Source: Lucifuga dentata
Lineage: Eukaryota > Chordata > Actinopteri > Ophidiiformes > Bythitidae
NCBI GenBank assembly: GCA_014773175.1
Contig: VXCM01002511.1
Coordinates: forward strand, 1-64,000
DNA: 64,000 nt
Direction: 5' to 3'
Each line of letters starts with the position of its first letter. The stretch's first letter is position 1. A program made the translations under genes and the position numbers. Below are positions 27,801 through 40,802 of this stretch, one piece after another. Below the pieces are notes generated by a model, which worked only from the letters and a program-made list of their open reading frames with translations, made no database searches and had not been told where the DNA came from.

Positions 27801-30800
27801 TTATTCCATCCATTCATCCATCATCCATACCTGCTTATCCTATTCTGGGGGGCTAGAGCCTATCTCAGCGGTCACTGGGTGAGCGATAGTATACACCTGG
27901 ACAGGTCGCCAGCCCATCACAGGGCTGACACACACAGACAGACAAATTCATTCACACCTATGTGGGTTTTCAGGAACAACAGCAATAGATGGATAATACA
28001 CCTCAGAAGAAAACACTAAAGTAACACCCACACAACATTTAAGTGTTACTTCTGCAGTTCTCAAGTTTGTACTTTAATAGCTTTGATAGTTATTCCCATA
28101 GAGTTCAAATGTGGGTTGCAAATGTGTACAGCCCATGTGTAATGATACAGTAGGATTGCAGTGTTTGCTGGCCAAACAATGTTGGCTGAATACCAGTACA
28201 GATGACTTGCCCGTGTTTTTGTGTGATCTCCTCTTTACATGAGAGTGCTTCTCTAACTATGCAGAGGTGGAAATGGGATTCACTAAGCACCTTCTCCTGA
28301 ATGCCAATGCCATCTGTAACGTCTGCGGCAATAATGTTACTACTTTGTGTAAACTGTAAGAGATGGTAACTTGAAAACCCTGTGTCTCTGCACATACGTG
28401 AATGGGTACATTGTGCTGCAGTCCCATATAGAGTAATGCCTGGGGATCTCACAAAGAGTCACTATTGGATGACTTGGGAATGAGAATCTTTGGTCCAGAA
28501 CTTTTTTTTTTTCTTCCAGTATTTGAATGTGAAGGAGGCATGAAGCAAAAATCGCGTATTAAGTTGTACTTTAAGGTTAGCAGTTCTTCAGAACAAAATG
28601 ATCCACCATACCTATTCAGAAAACAGGAAAATTGCATTCAGTTCTGAATTTAAATGAAGAATTTAAATTACATCAGACCACAATGACTGGCTGATACTCA
28701 ATAACTAGTAAAAGCCCAACACTTACATGACGTAAACGCAGTTTTCAATGGTGAAATATTCTTTTTCAATAACTCTAAAGATGCACAAGCCTTCTATGAT
28801 CACCACTGAGGAGATGGAGGTAAAAACTGATCATAATTAGATTATTGGCCAGATCTTTAAGACTGAGTGGAGATTGAGGGGGCACAGCATGACGATATGT
28901 ACTTATCTGTTAAGTTAAGATTGTCATTTTTTGAGGGTTAGGGTTAGCTTTTATTGCTTTTACAGTGGTACCTCTATTACTAAGCCCTCCTCACCACAGT
29001 TTATTTCTGTATGTCCATCTGGCATTAATGTCTTTTTCTTTTTTAATATGGAATGGAGTGCCACATTCCCATAGGACTGAGGCTAGAGAAAATGTGTGTG
29101 CACCGGTGGTCCTTATGTTATCACCTGAACCCCTTCCCCTTATCNTTTTTTTTTTTATTTCTTCTTCTTCTTCTTCCCCTAGGGTATTGCTACTATTTTG
29201 CCTTTTCATTATATTACATTGTGCTTTTACAACTACAGCATTTTGTGTTTTTACTCCAGTTTTGTACACTAGTCATATGACTATCTGTGGTCATCTGTTC
29301 TTTTTTGTGTATAATTCAACATGAGTAGTACTACTGGTATGAATAACTGTATTAGGTTTCTTACATGGAATGTGAAAGGCATGCAGGGCCCTGTGAAGAG
29401 AACTTGGGTTTTTTCTCATCTTAAACACTTAAAAGCTGATAGAATGTTTCTTCAGGAAACACACTTGTTAAAAGCAGATCACATGAGATTGCAGAAGTCT
29501 TGGATTAATCAAGTATTTCACTCTAATTTCAACTGCAGAGCTAGAGGGGTGACTATCTTGATTAACAAAAGTTCAGTCAGTTCAATCCCACTGACATTAT
29601 ATCTGATTCTAATGGGAGTTACATTATACACTGCCCGGCCAAAAAAAAGTCACACTAATATTTTGTTGGACCGCCTTTAGCTTTGATTACGGCACGCATT
29701 CGCCGTGGCATCATTTCGATAAGCTTATGCAATGTCACAACATTTATTTCTGTCCAGAGTTGCATTAATTTTTTGCCAAGGTCTTGTATTGATGATGGGA
29801 GAGTCGGACCGCTGCGTAAAGTCTTCTCCACATCCTTCCAGGCTTTAATAATGCGTTGGACAGTTCTTAACCCAATTTTAGTAGTTTCAGCAATCTCCTT
29901 AGTAGTTTTCTTTGCTTGATGCAGACCAATAAATTGACCCTTCTGAAACAGAGTAACATCTTTTCCACGACCACAGGATATGTCTTCAAACATGGTTGTT
30001 TATGAAATGAGCAGATACTCACTATATCAGTTAGGGTTAGATAACTTGTTGCTAGCTGCAACATATTAATCCCTGCAGTAATTATGCAATGGAAGGCTCT
30101 TACATATTTGCTTAGTCAAATCCAGGTGGTGACTTTTTTTTTTGGCCAGGCAGTGTAGTATACAGTATGGGCTTCTTTTTCAAATACCCATGCTACTTGT
30201 AAATGTCTATGCCCCTAACTGGGACGATGTTGATTTTATTAATAACATTTTATCCTCTCTTCTAAAGTTACACACCCACAAACTCATTTTGGGGGTGATT
30301 TGAACTTAGTTATTGGCCCTGCCTTGGACGGGTCAAGTCCTAGATTATAAGCTACATCTAGAATGGCTAAATCTTGAATATACTTCATGGAAGATAATGG
30401 TTGCATAGATTCATGACGATTTCTTAACCCCTCGTCCCTTCTCATTCTTGTCACATGTTCATCACACTTACTCACAAATCGATTATTTTTTCATTGACAG
30501 GGAACTTTTAGACTCTGTTTCGTCAACCGAATATTTTCCTATAATTATCTCAGATCATGCTCCTCTCCAAACGGATGTTTCTTTTACTTTTGCATATTAA
30601 AGAACACATTCAGTGGAGTTTTAATTTTTTATTCCTTGCTGAGGAACATTTCTGTGAAAAGATTTCCCAATCTATTGACTTTGTTATCGACACAAACAGG
30701 TCAGATGATATCTCACATTTATTGTTATGGGAGTCACTTAAGGCATACATATGTGCGGAAATTGTTTCATTTGCGAGTTATTACAATAAAACTAGACAGG

Positions 30801-33800
30801 AGAAGTTAAGGACTCTTTCTAAATCAATTACTGCACTTGTCAGACAATTTGCTTCCAACCCTACTCTATACAAGAGAAGACTAGATCTCCAGTCAGAAGT
30901 CAATCTACTTACAACTAGAAATGCCAAAAATCTTATGCTTTGATCTCAAGGAAGTTTCTATGAGTTTGGAGACAAGTGTACCCACGTGTTTGCTCACTAA
31001 CTGAAACATCAAGCTGTTTCACGGCTAATACCATCGATCAGAGATGACTCTTAATCTTGTATCAAATCCTAAAGATATCAACAGAGTATTTCAAAGAGTT
31101 CTATTCTAATCTTTACAAATCTGATTGTATCGCTGACTCCAGATCTATGCACCAATTTCTACATATAGATAGATTTCCCTTCTGTAAGCCCCGAGGTGGC
31201 TAATAATTTGGATAGACTTATCACACGAGAAGAGGTTGCAGCTGCCATTAAATCTATGAAGAGCAATAAGACACCTGGTCTGGAATTGAGTTTTATAAAA
31301 AGTTCAGTGACAAACTTACCCCTCTCCTTTTAAATGTGTTCAATGAATCAGTTGAAAAGGGGTGCCTTCCCCCTTCCCTTACACAAGCAACTATTTCTCT
31401 TCTGTTAAAAAAATATAAAGATCTGAGTCTTTGTGAGTTGTATTGACCTATAAGTTTAATTTGCAATGAACACAAAATCCTTGCAAAAGTACTGCGGCGC
31501 CTCGGGTCAGGCTGGGGCCGAGAATTTCATTAAGTTTAGGGCTTGGGCTCAGACAGAACTGTGTGGGGCCGAGCCGGGTATGGGCCTAAAACTGAGGCCC
31601 ATGCAGGACTCTAATGCCTGATTCTGATGAGTTCACAGCTTGATCTGCTCCATCATTTCCTGTTCTCTATGAATGGTCTCCAGTTAATGTAATTAACGGT
31701 TATTAGAAAGCCTGTTCATAGTTAAAAGTCCCTGTGCTGTTATACTCTATATCAACACTCCTGGAATGCCTCTTGTCCAATCAAAATTTTTGGTCGGAAC
31801 TAACTGTTGTATAACTACAAATATCTGGGTATTGTTCTTGATAACAAACTGCTTTGAAATCCATGCAGATGTCATCTCAAACAAAGTACAACAGCACTTT
31901 TCTTTTTGAGAAAAATGAACTTCTTTTTACTGCAAAGATGACACTTGTTTACAGAAGTTTTGTTGAATCAATTTTAACCTTCTGTATCATAGCCTGGTAT
32001 GGAAATCTTAACCTGTCCAATAAGAACAGACTTGGAAGCCTCATTGAAGTGGCAAGCAAGATTTCTGTGGTGAGTCAGGCCCAGCTCATGGACATTTATA
32101 ATAAGCAGGTCCTTAGGATGGCTGATGCCATTTAGCGTTACTTGAACAACTGAGGTTTGATAACTCTCTGGTTATGTTTTTCTGGAAATGGGATAACCAG
32201 CTTTTACAGACATTCACCCTGGAGTCCTGGCTGAAGCCACAGGGTCCTTCCCCCTCACAGACACAATCCTTCCTACCCCCATTCTTCCTGCATTCCACAC
32301 ACACTCATCAATAAGAACCGTGTGAAGATATCATTCACTTTAAACATTTAGAGAAGCACTCAGGAACTCCTCTCAAGATCCCCAGCTGTGGCCTTCTCCC
32401 CTTTTAGTTTGTAAAAGCCTTCAGGACACTCTACAGACAAGAACTTTGGTCTGACCTCAATAAAACGCCAGAAGAACTAGATTTACAATTGCAACTGGAC
32501 TCATGACTCTTTGATCATGCTAAAGGTATTCAACAATTGGTGCCATCTTTCCTAAACCTCCTCTGCAATAAAGAAAAGAACAAATGGCCACTCTTATCCA
32601 CATTTGACCATCTCACAAATTCCTTTCCCCATTCCTTTCTCCATTGACTCCAGATCGTCTACATCCTATGTGCTCACAGAATTAAGGACTCTGATTTCAC
32701 TACACCATGAACTAGGACTTAATCAAGAATCAGGCAACAAGAAGATATCTGAAGTTACAATATGTTTAGAGTCATGAAATAAATTGCCAACTCTCTCTCT
32801 CTCTCTCTCTCTCTCTCGATTTTATTAAACTATGTTTAGATAATGAAATTCATTTTCATTTNCTCTCTCTCTCTCTCTCTCTCTCGATTTTATTAAACTA
32901 TGTTTAGATAATGAAATTCATTTTCATTTACTACATGCATTTGTGTTTGTGTTTATGTAGATAAAGTTTTATAAGTGTTATATTTCTCCAACATAATTCT
33001 GACATCACAGAACATCACACTGTCATCCTATGGTCCTGTAGAGTTATTTACATACCACAAACTCTGCTCTAACAATCTGCAATAGTCTGAGCTTTTGTTT
33101 TATCTTTGTAATCTTTAGAATAGTTACATTAACTTAGAAATAGATTTTAGTTAAGTAAAGATCATCAAATTTCATAATCAAGTGTTTTAAATGTTTAGAT
33201 TTTGTGATAAATTCCTATTAGACAACAAAGATGATGGTTTTACTTGTGTCATCGTGTCACACTGTGAGTTTACTATGTGAAATTCTATGCATCATGCTTT
33301 GACAATGGGAAATGAGTGGAATTAGTATAAGTTATGTTTCTTTGATAACACAGAGATCAGGCTGTAATCAAGCTGCTGCCCCTTTCGTTACATCAGCAGA
33401 AGTCTCCTTAGAACAAAGAAATCTGGGCGTGTTCTCCAAAACACGCGAAGGGCTTCTCTGTTTAAAGACCACTGCAGCCCTTTGTTCTCCCTCTTTTACT
33501 CTTCGCTCTTTTGATCTTTTGATTTTTGTCTCTCTTTTTACTCTTCCACACTGCTTCTCAGCTTCTTCTCTCTTAGCTCTTCTTTTCTTCCTCCTGTGCT
33601 GTGACATCCCCGGTGTGTGGTTCCTTTTATTCTTAAAGTAATCTCAAGTATTTTGCTTAGCTGCTCCAAGAAGTTCCAGCCTGAGTAAGCTCCAGATGTT
33701 ATCACAACCTCCACGTGATTTCATTCAAAGCTATTCAGCTCTACCTACAGTTAATTCTTACAATTAGTTCTGCGCTATTGCGTTACATCAGCTCCAGTGA

Positions 33801-36141
33801 TTTGTTGTCCTGCAACTAATTGGTTCGACCTGAACATCCAGTTCCCAGCTCCAGCTGTTTGGCAAGACATGCACCGATCTGGTTCCGAAGGAAGGCTTGT
33901 TGTTTGGATCCGTGGAAGACAGCTGCGGATCTGAACATCCACAACCGATCTGGAGGGACTGCCTGCAGTGCCGGTGACCCCACCAGAACAGGATGTGAAT
34001 AATCGTGCTGGATTCATCTGAGTCAAGACTGGGCGATCCGAAAGATTTCCAGGCATCATTGGAGTGATCACATCCGATGTAAGAGATCTTGGCCTTGCCA
34101 TGATAAAGTGAAGCAGACTAACTATTTTCCATTTTCATAACTTTCTTACTAACATCTTGGTAAAAGTAAAGCTAGACTCAGTTAACATTAGAGTAGGTTA
34201 GGATTTTATTTNCTTACTAACATCTTGGTAAAAGTAAAGCTAGACTCAGTTAACATTAGAGTAGGTTAGGATTTTATTTGAAAATCCACAAATTTTTCGT
34301 TGTCAAACCTGGTTATTCATGTCCTAAATAATGCCTACCTCATTCATGTATTATTCCATTTTTCATGTATAAACAAATGTTAACCTGAGAAATATCACTT
34401 TGTTTGCCTGTTTCAGTTTGGAAAAGACATCACTGAAAGGGAACAAATTCTTCCTTTAAAATTTGAGACTGAGTATTAATTCAAGCATTAAAGTGTTTAG
34501 TTTAAATGACTTTCTCCACATAATGTGGAGTGGTGCCACAAATTAAATAAAATTAATATTTCTTCATTGAAATTATGATCTTAACATTATGACTTTGATT
34601 AACTTAATTATTGAGCATATTTATACACTACATTGGATTGTTCTGATCACCTGCAGAAGGAGTTTGAGCTCCTGCCTTCTGGCCGCCATTTCAGGGTGCC
34701 TGCTAGGAGGACTAAGAGACATAGGCCCAGATTCATAAAAAACTGCAATAAGGAGTGTAGCGTTGCCTTAATATGTGCCGTGATCATAAGACTCATTCAT
34801 AAAACGTCTCCTACGATAATCTGTGCACCACTGTCACATGAAGGTTGCACTGATGTGAGGTGTGACAGGTAAAAGCCAATGAAGATCAGCATGCTAATGA
34901 GCTGCTGCATATTTACCAGCCACCATTTATCCTGATTAATCTGGTTTTAAAGCCACAAATCGGCAAAAGAAGCATAAAAGAAGCATGCATTCTGCTTTAG
35001 AGGTCCTTGTTTTAAAAGACTGACATTCTTTAGTGACCTCTATAGTGCAACAATTGCGCGCACTATAGAGGTCACGTGGTGGTCGCATGGTGGTGGTGAG
35101 GAACTGAGATGTGCGCAGTGTGACAGGTAAGGCGATTGAACAGACTGTGCCTAACATGTCTCAGATCGAATCAAAACTCACCATTTAAAAACTGACTGAT
35201 CAGCTGAAAGAGTTTATCAAAGTTATTGATCACTAACACATGTGAGGCAAATAAAGTTTTAAACATCGTCCAGATTTCATACCGCTGAAATTTACCACCG
35301 GAATGAAGCAGATCTCAATTTTAGCGTGTGCTTTTGTTTTATGAATAGCTACCGCTACTTGTAAATAAGGAAATATTATGAAAAAGCAAACGTGGTTGCG
35401 CCATGATATTTGCACATAGCAATGCGGTAAATCATGCACTATGGTTCATGAATCTGGGCTGTAAGATCTCCTTTGTTTCTGTAGCTATCCACAGGCTTAA
35501 CAGGAAATAGCCCTTACATATATACAACTTTTTATGACATTTATGTTCATTTGTTGACTCTGCATTTGATTTGTTGACTATGTTTTTTAATGCGTTTTGT
35601 CTTACTATCTTATTGTTGTTCTTACTGTCTGGCTGCAGATGTTGTGTTTTTGATGTGGTTATCTGTATTACCAGTACTTGTGTATTTATCTTAAAACTCT
35701 GGCTGCAAACCAAATTTCCCCTAGTAGGATAATAAAGATTTGAACTTGAACTTGCTGTAGTGGTTTTGTAATTAATAAAGCGTCAAACAGCCAAGCCTCT
35801 GTTTTGACGGAGCAGAAGTATGCCTTGTCTGAAGTAAAAGCCATTTCAAGAGATTTAAAAATGTTAGCGTTTCTTTTCACCACAAAAATAAGTTTTAACA
35901 CTGAAATAAGACAAAGCAACAAAAATCCAGAATACATGCCAGTAAAGCTTTCAGCAAGCTGCTCACTTTTAACAAAATAAACACGTTTAATAATGTCATC
36001 AAACCGCTGACCAAAACATTGTTAAAATATGAATAAATATGTGATCTTACAGTTGTTTTGAAGGTAAAAGCCTCCTTAAAAGAGCCCATGATTAGGTTTT
36101 TTTCACTGTTTATTCATTTTACAGCAAAATCCCCATAGACC

Positions 36142-36178
<37 letters not shown>

Positions 36179-38805
36179 NCAGAGAGAGAACCAGGCTTTT
36201 ATTCCAGCCAGGTCATTATTTCTAATTTTAAAATATATGTAACCTCCATGCTTCTCACCAAAGTTTCCCTCTGCTGTGTTATAGTTAATTACTTTCGTTA
36301 GTTTTCCTTTAAAAACCCATTGAGGTTCAATGAAAACGCGCTCATTGTGTTATTGTGGTTGCCTAGCAACCAGTAGTATACAGCCTGTAGCAGCCATTTT
36401 CAACTAGATCTGAGTGGTTTTTGCTTTTGGATACACAGCGTGCCTGCCCACCACAAGTAAATTTTCAACCTGTGGGAAATGCTGTAAAATAATATTTGTT
36501 CAGTTGGCTGACACTATTCCAATAGATATGCAATGAACAAAGTATGAGTTGTAACAACAATAAACAACAACATTTTTGCTGCTCAGAACGCAAAACTCTT
36601 CCATTTTGTATAATGCATTACAGAAAGAAATAAGCTCAGGCTCAAAGATGATGTAAACATGATACAAGGACAAGATTGTGTGAAAGCAAAGCTAGACAGT
36701 AGAAAGAGAAATATTAAAAAATGATTTGTCACAAAAAAAAAATGATCCAAGTATTAAGAATCTCTAAAATGCTGCAGCAGTGATCTGTTGGCTCAGATGT
36801 CTGGGTGGGGAGACAAATGGTTATATGGAACAAGAATAACAGCCGAGAAAAAGTCGCTCTACTGGTTTATTATGAAAGGGAAGCATGTTGATGAAGTCAT
36901 GCCACAAACACACGACAAAGAGGAAGAATCTGTCATCTTTCTGCATGTTTATGTCACCTATGTGGATTGTTTATAACAATAAGAACGGAATATGAAGAAA
37001 TAAGTAAAATTACAACATATACTGTACATGTAGTTTTTCCTTGCTCCCAAATTGGTGATCATACTGCTTTCAGTGTGACTGTGCTGTTGTAGGTTTTTAA
37101 ACAGAAAGATTCCTGCTCCTTTCACTGTCCTAAGTTATCAGGCTGTTAAAGTGTTGAAATAGATAATGATGGGTGGTTGAACCTGTCTATGTGTGTCTCA
37201 GTTTTCCCTAAAGACCCCTGTTAAGCTGCTCACAGGTGAGATGGAATCCTTGAATCAGGTGACTCAAGTGTTCCAATCTTCCTCTCCACAACTCGGAAGT
37301 CTCCACCCTGCAGTGTGTCAGCACAATGAGATCAGCCTCAGGTGAAAACAAGGTGTGTCCATCAGGAAGCCAGAACACTATACATATTGAGGAACTTTGA
37401 TCTTCTTGGCTCTTCTTGGTACATAATTTGGTGCCAGAAACTCACGCACAAAACTACAAGCAAAGGCCAGGTCAGTTTTATCTGAATAAAACCATTTTTC
37501 ACCTGGAATGGCCTGGTTCAAGCTGTTTTGACAGAAAATACCAACCTAAAGTTCCATCAGCAAGACACACGGCCTCCCACCTTTATCAAACCAGTATCAT
37601 AACAATATAAAAATATAGTTGCAAGAGGCAATAGGCAGGATCCAAGCATGTGCGACGACTCGATGAATGATTCAGTTTTAGCAGAAGTCAAGTGCACAGA
37701 TATTCACCAAGTTTGGTGACAATAGGCCCAATCATTCATGAGACATTGCAGTTTTTGTTGACTAATCCACGCCCACTCAAATTTGGCATCCAATTGCAGC
37801 AAAATGGTAGAGAATATTAATAAATGAAGAACTAAGATTTTCGGCTTGGTTCAGACATTGTATCTGTAAAATTTTGTGTGAATTGAGTCAAAATTGTAGG
37901 AGAAGCAGTGAAGAAACAGTTTTGGACAAAATTCAAAATGGTGGAAACATTACGAGCTGGAAATGGGCGCGGCTTACATGGATAGATGCGTCTTAGCCCA
38001 AGGACTACAGAGAAAAAAAAATAAGTTTGATTCTCCAATCTACGGTCCAGAAGTTATTGTGGACCGTGCTGTGGGTGTTATAGCGCCCCCATCAGGTCAG
38101 TTCCTGCCTCATTTTGTTCACATGTCTTTAGTGAACATGTCCACTAAGTTTGGTTACAGTAGACTAATTCTTTCAGGAGATATACAACATTTTGTAACAC
38201 ATGTTGTAAAATTAGCCACACCTACAACTTTCACAGCCAATTATAGCAAAACGACAGAGAATATCAAAAATCTAAGAAGGTACTTTTTTCCGGCTTGGTC
38301 CAGACATGCCACATGCAAATTTTGGTGGTGACTGACCCAAAACTGTAGGCGAAGATACGAAAAAACTGTTTCGTAAACAATTCAAAATGGCAGAAAATCT
38401 AGCCAGGTGGAAATGGGCGTGGCAGACATGGACAAATGCTTATGCATCCAAGGAATCCAAGGAAAACAGAATTTTGATTCTAGGACTAATGGTTCAAAAG
38501 TTATAGACCATTATACACTAAAATTTTGAAGTTGTTCTTATTGCGCCACCTTCAGGCCGATCGGCTTACACTTTGATGCCTGAGTAGCGGTGGAGGTTTT
38601 GAAGCTACATGCCAAGTTTTGTAGCTGTAGCTTTTATAGCTTCTGCTGCCCAGATACTTTTAGAAGAAGAAGAAGAAGAAGAAGAAGAAGAAGAAGAAGA
38701 AGAATTCTAACAATTTCAAGAGTTCCCAACACTTTGTGCTTGGACCCCTAATAATATTATTCCTAACAATTTCAAGAGGGTTCCCAGCACTTCGTGCTTG
38801 GACCT

Positions 38806-38836
<31 letters not shown>

Positions 38837-40770
38837 GCAAGCAGTTTGTGCTTGGACCCCTAAATACAGCCACAAGCAGCAATAAGTGGGGTCCAAGCAG
38901 CTATGATGACTCAACAAATGATTCACTTTTTGCAGAAGTCGTGTGTGCAGATATTCACCAAGTTTGGTGACAATAGACCTAAACTTTCATGAGATATCAC
39001 AGTGTGATATCTATTTTTTTTTTGTGAGATATCACAAATTTCTCTGAAAGTATGAAAGCTAGAAAAAATCTGAATCCGTTAGAAATACATGAAGGTCAGA
39101 TTGAATATTTGAGATGTGGAATGAGAGTTCTAAGTGAAAGTATGAAGGAGTGGGAAGAGCTGAAAAATTGGAAATTTTGAAGAATTTTCCCATTCATTTT
39201 GAATGGGAAAATTCAAAATGCTTGTCAACAGAATTTTCATATTCTGAAAATTCTGTTGACAAGCACCCATGCTGAAAATATTTTGAATAGGATGAAGTTG
39301 GTTTGAAGTTTCTAGGTTGGAGTATGCAGAAGTAGCTGAATGCCAAAAAATGGGTGGAATACATGGAATAATAATAATAAAGAGTGAAGAGAACATGGGA
39401 TTGATTGCTGTGCAATCACCCCAATTAATGCAGCAACACACTGTTTCCCCGGAGCCATGGTCGCCAACATCCTGCTGAAACTCTCACGTCTGTTGCATGC
39501 ACTGCCGACCAACCTCTATTCAAAGAATAATAGTTTACGTGGGGATAAACAATACAGCCCTTCAACAATCCAAGCTAACCAAAATTGATTTTAAAAGACC
39601 TTTTAACTTTTTAAATAGCTGTGGAAAATCTGCCTTAATCAGCAGTCCAATTCCTACACTTGGCCGTGGATTACATCGATTCAGCAGAGTCCTCAGCCTC
39701 CAGGCTTCAGTATGCCTGCAGGGCTCACAACTAAGGCTTCACAGACAACTTTAATCTGTTTTGGGACCGCTACTCTTTTTTTTCAGGACCGACAGCATTC
39801 ATCACAACAAACTGGGTAGCCACATGCTTGCGGCTAATTTGCAGTTCACTATGCAACACTGTCCATGTGAATATTTACTCTCCACACGCACACCCTTTCC
39901 TCTTCCTTCTCACTGTCACTGTTTCCCTTGAGAACTCCCCCTACTGGCCCCACCTGTCTTTAACCCACTCAGCTGCGGGTCCCCCATTCAGACCATTGCA
40001 GCAGACAGATTAGATGGACCCTGTCCACAGGGTGCTTCAAAACTATAAAACAAACACAAAAAGCAGTTCATCTCTTTCATCCGACCCTGTCATGTTCATA
40101 GTGGCTCCCGCCACAGGTTTATTTACAGCTTCACCTCTGTCAACTCCATCACGGTCCTGTGGACACAGCACCACACATCCTCCTCCTCATTACATCATCA
40201 CAACAAACAGCACGCAAATACAGCCAACCTCCAAACCCCACCCAAATCCTCCCAACCAATCAGAAAACACTGTGTGAAACTTGCTCTTTTCAACACATGG
40301 TCACTAAACAACAAAAGCCTCATCCTCAGTGAATTCATCACTGACAATAACTTTGACATTCTCTGCCTCATCGAAACCTGGCACAAACCCTGGAATACTT
40401 CACACTCAACCAAACTACCTCCAGTGGATACCATTACTTGGATAAAAATACGCTCTGATGGTCGTAGTGGTGGAATTGCCGCCTTTTACCATCAACATAT
40501 AAAAAAACCAGCCTGACTACCATCCAAGCCCCATCCTCATTTGAACATCTGACTTTCAAACTCTCTGGTTCCAAACCCCCTGGTCATTGCAATAATCTAC
40601 CCCCCCAATGCAATGATTGACTTTAAAAACACCTTTTTGTTGATAACTTTGAAAATGAACATCATACAGTCAAAATTGCTTTTGAACTGAATGCATTTGA
40701 CTACACACTTCATACAGGCCATGCCCCTTTCAGCCATTTTGAATATTGGCCAATCCATTTACTCCTGGAC

Positions 40771-40802
<32 letters not shown>

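Larger units (their letters stand above)
28970..32780 (+). mobile_element. L1-type LINE, degraded, with a mariner insertion
   Basis: Endonuclease: 29321-29620 reads [20 protein letters not shown] and [19 protein letters not shown], then resumes after the insertion as [16 protein letters not shown] and [13 protein letters not shown] in broken frames. 30600-30943 gives the linker region. 31190-31480 gives [41 protein letters not shown] and [16 protein letters not shown], the start of reverse transcriptase. 32140-32770 resembles the C-terminal region ([15 protein letters not shown]). Many stops; dead. A different LINE piece interrupts it near 31850. Confidence 0.8.

Noticed and set aside
33312..33641. 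109-codon plus-strand frame with hydrophobic end
   Set aside because: Lies in CT-rich sequence that reads as L, F and S; no start context, family match or splice evidence.
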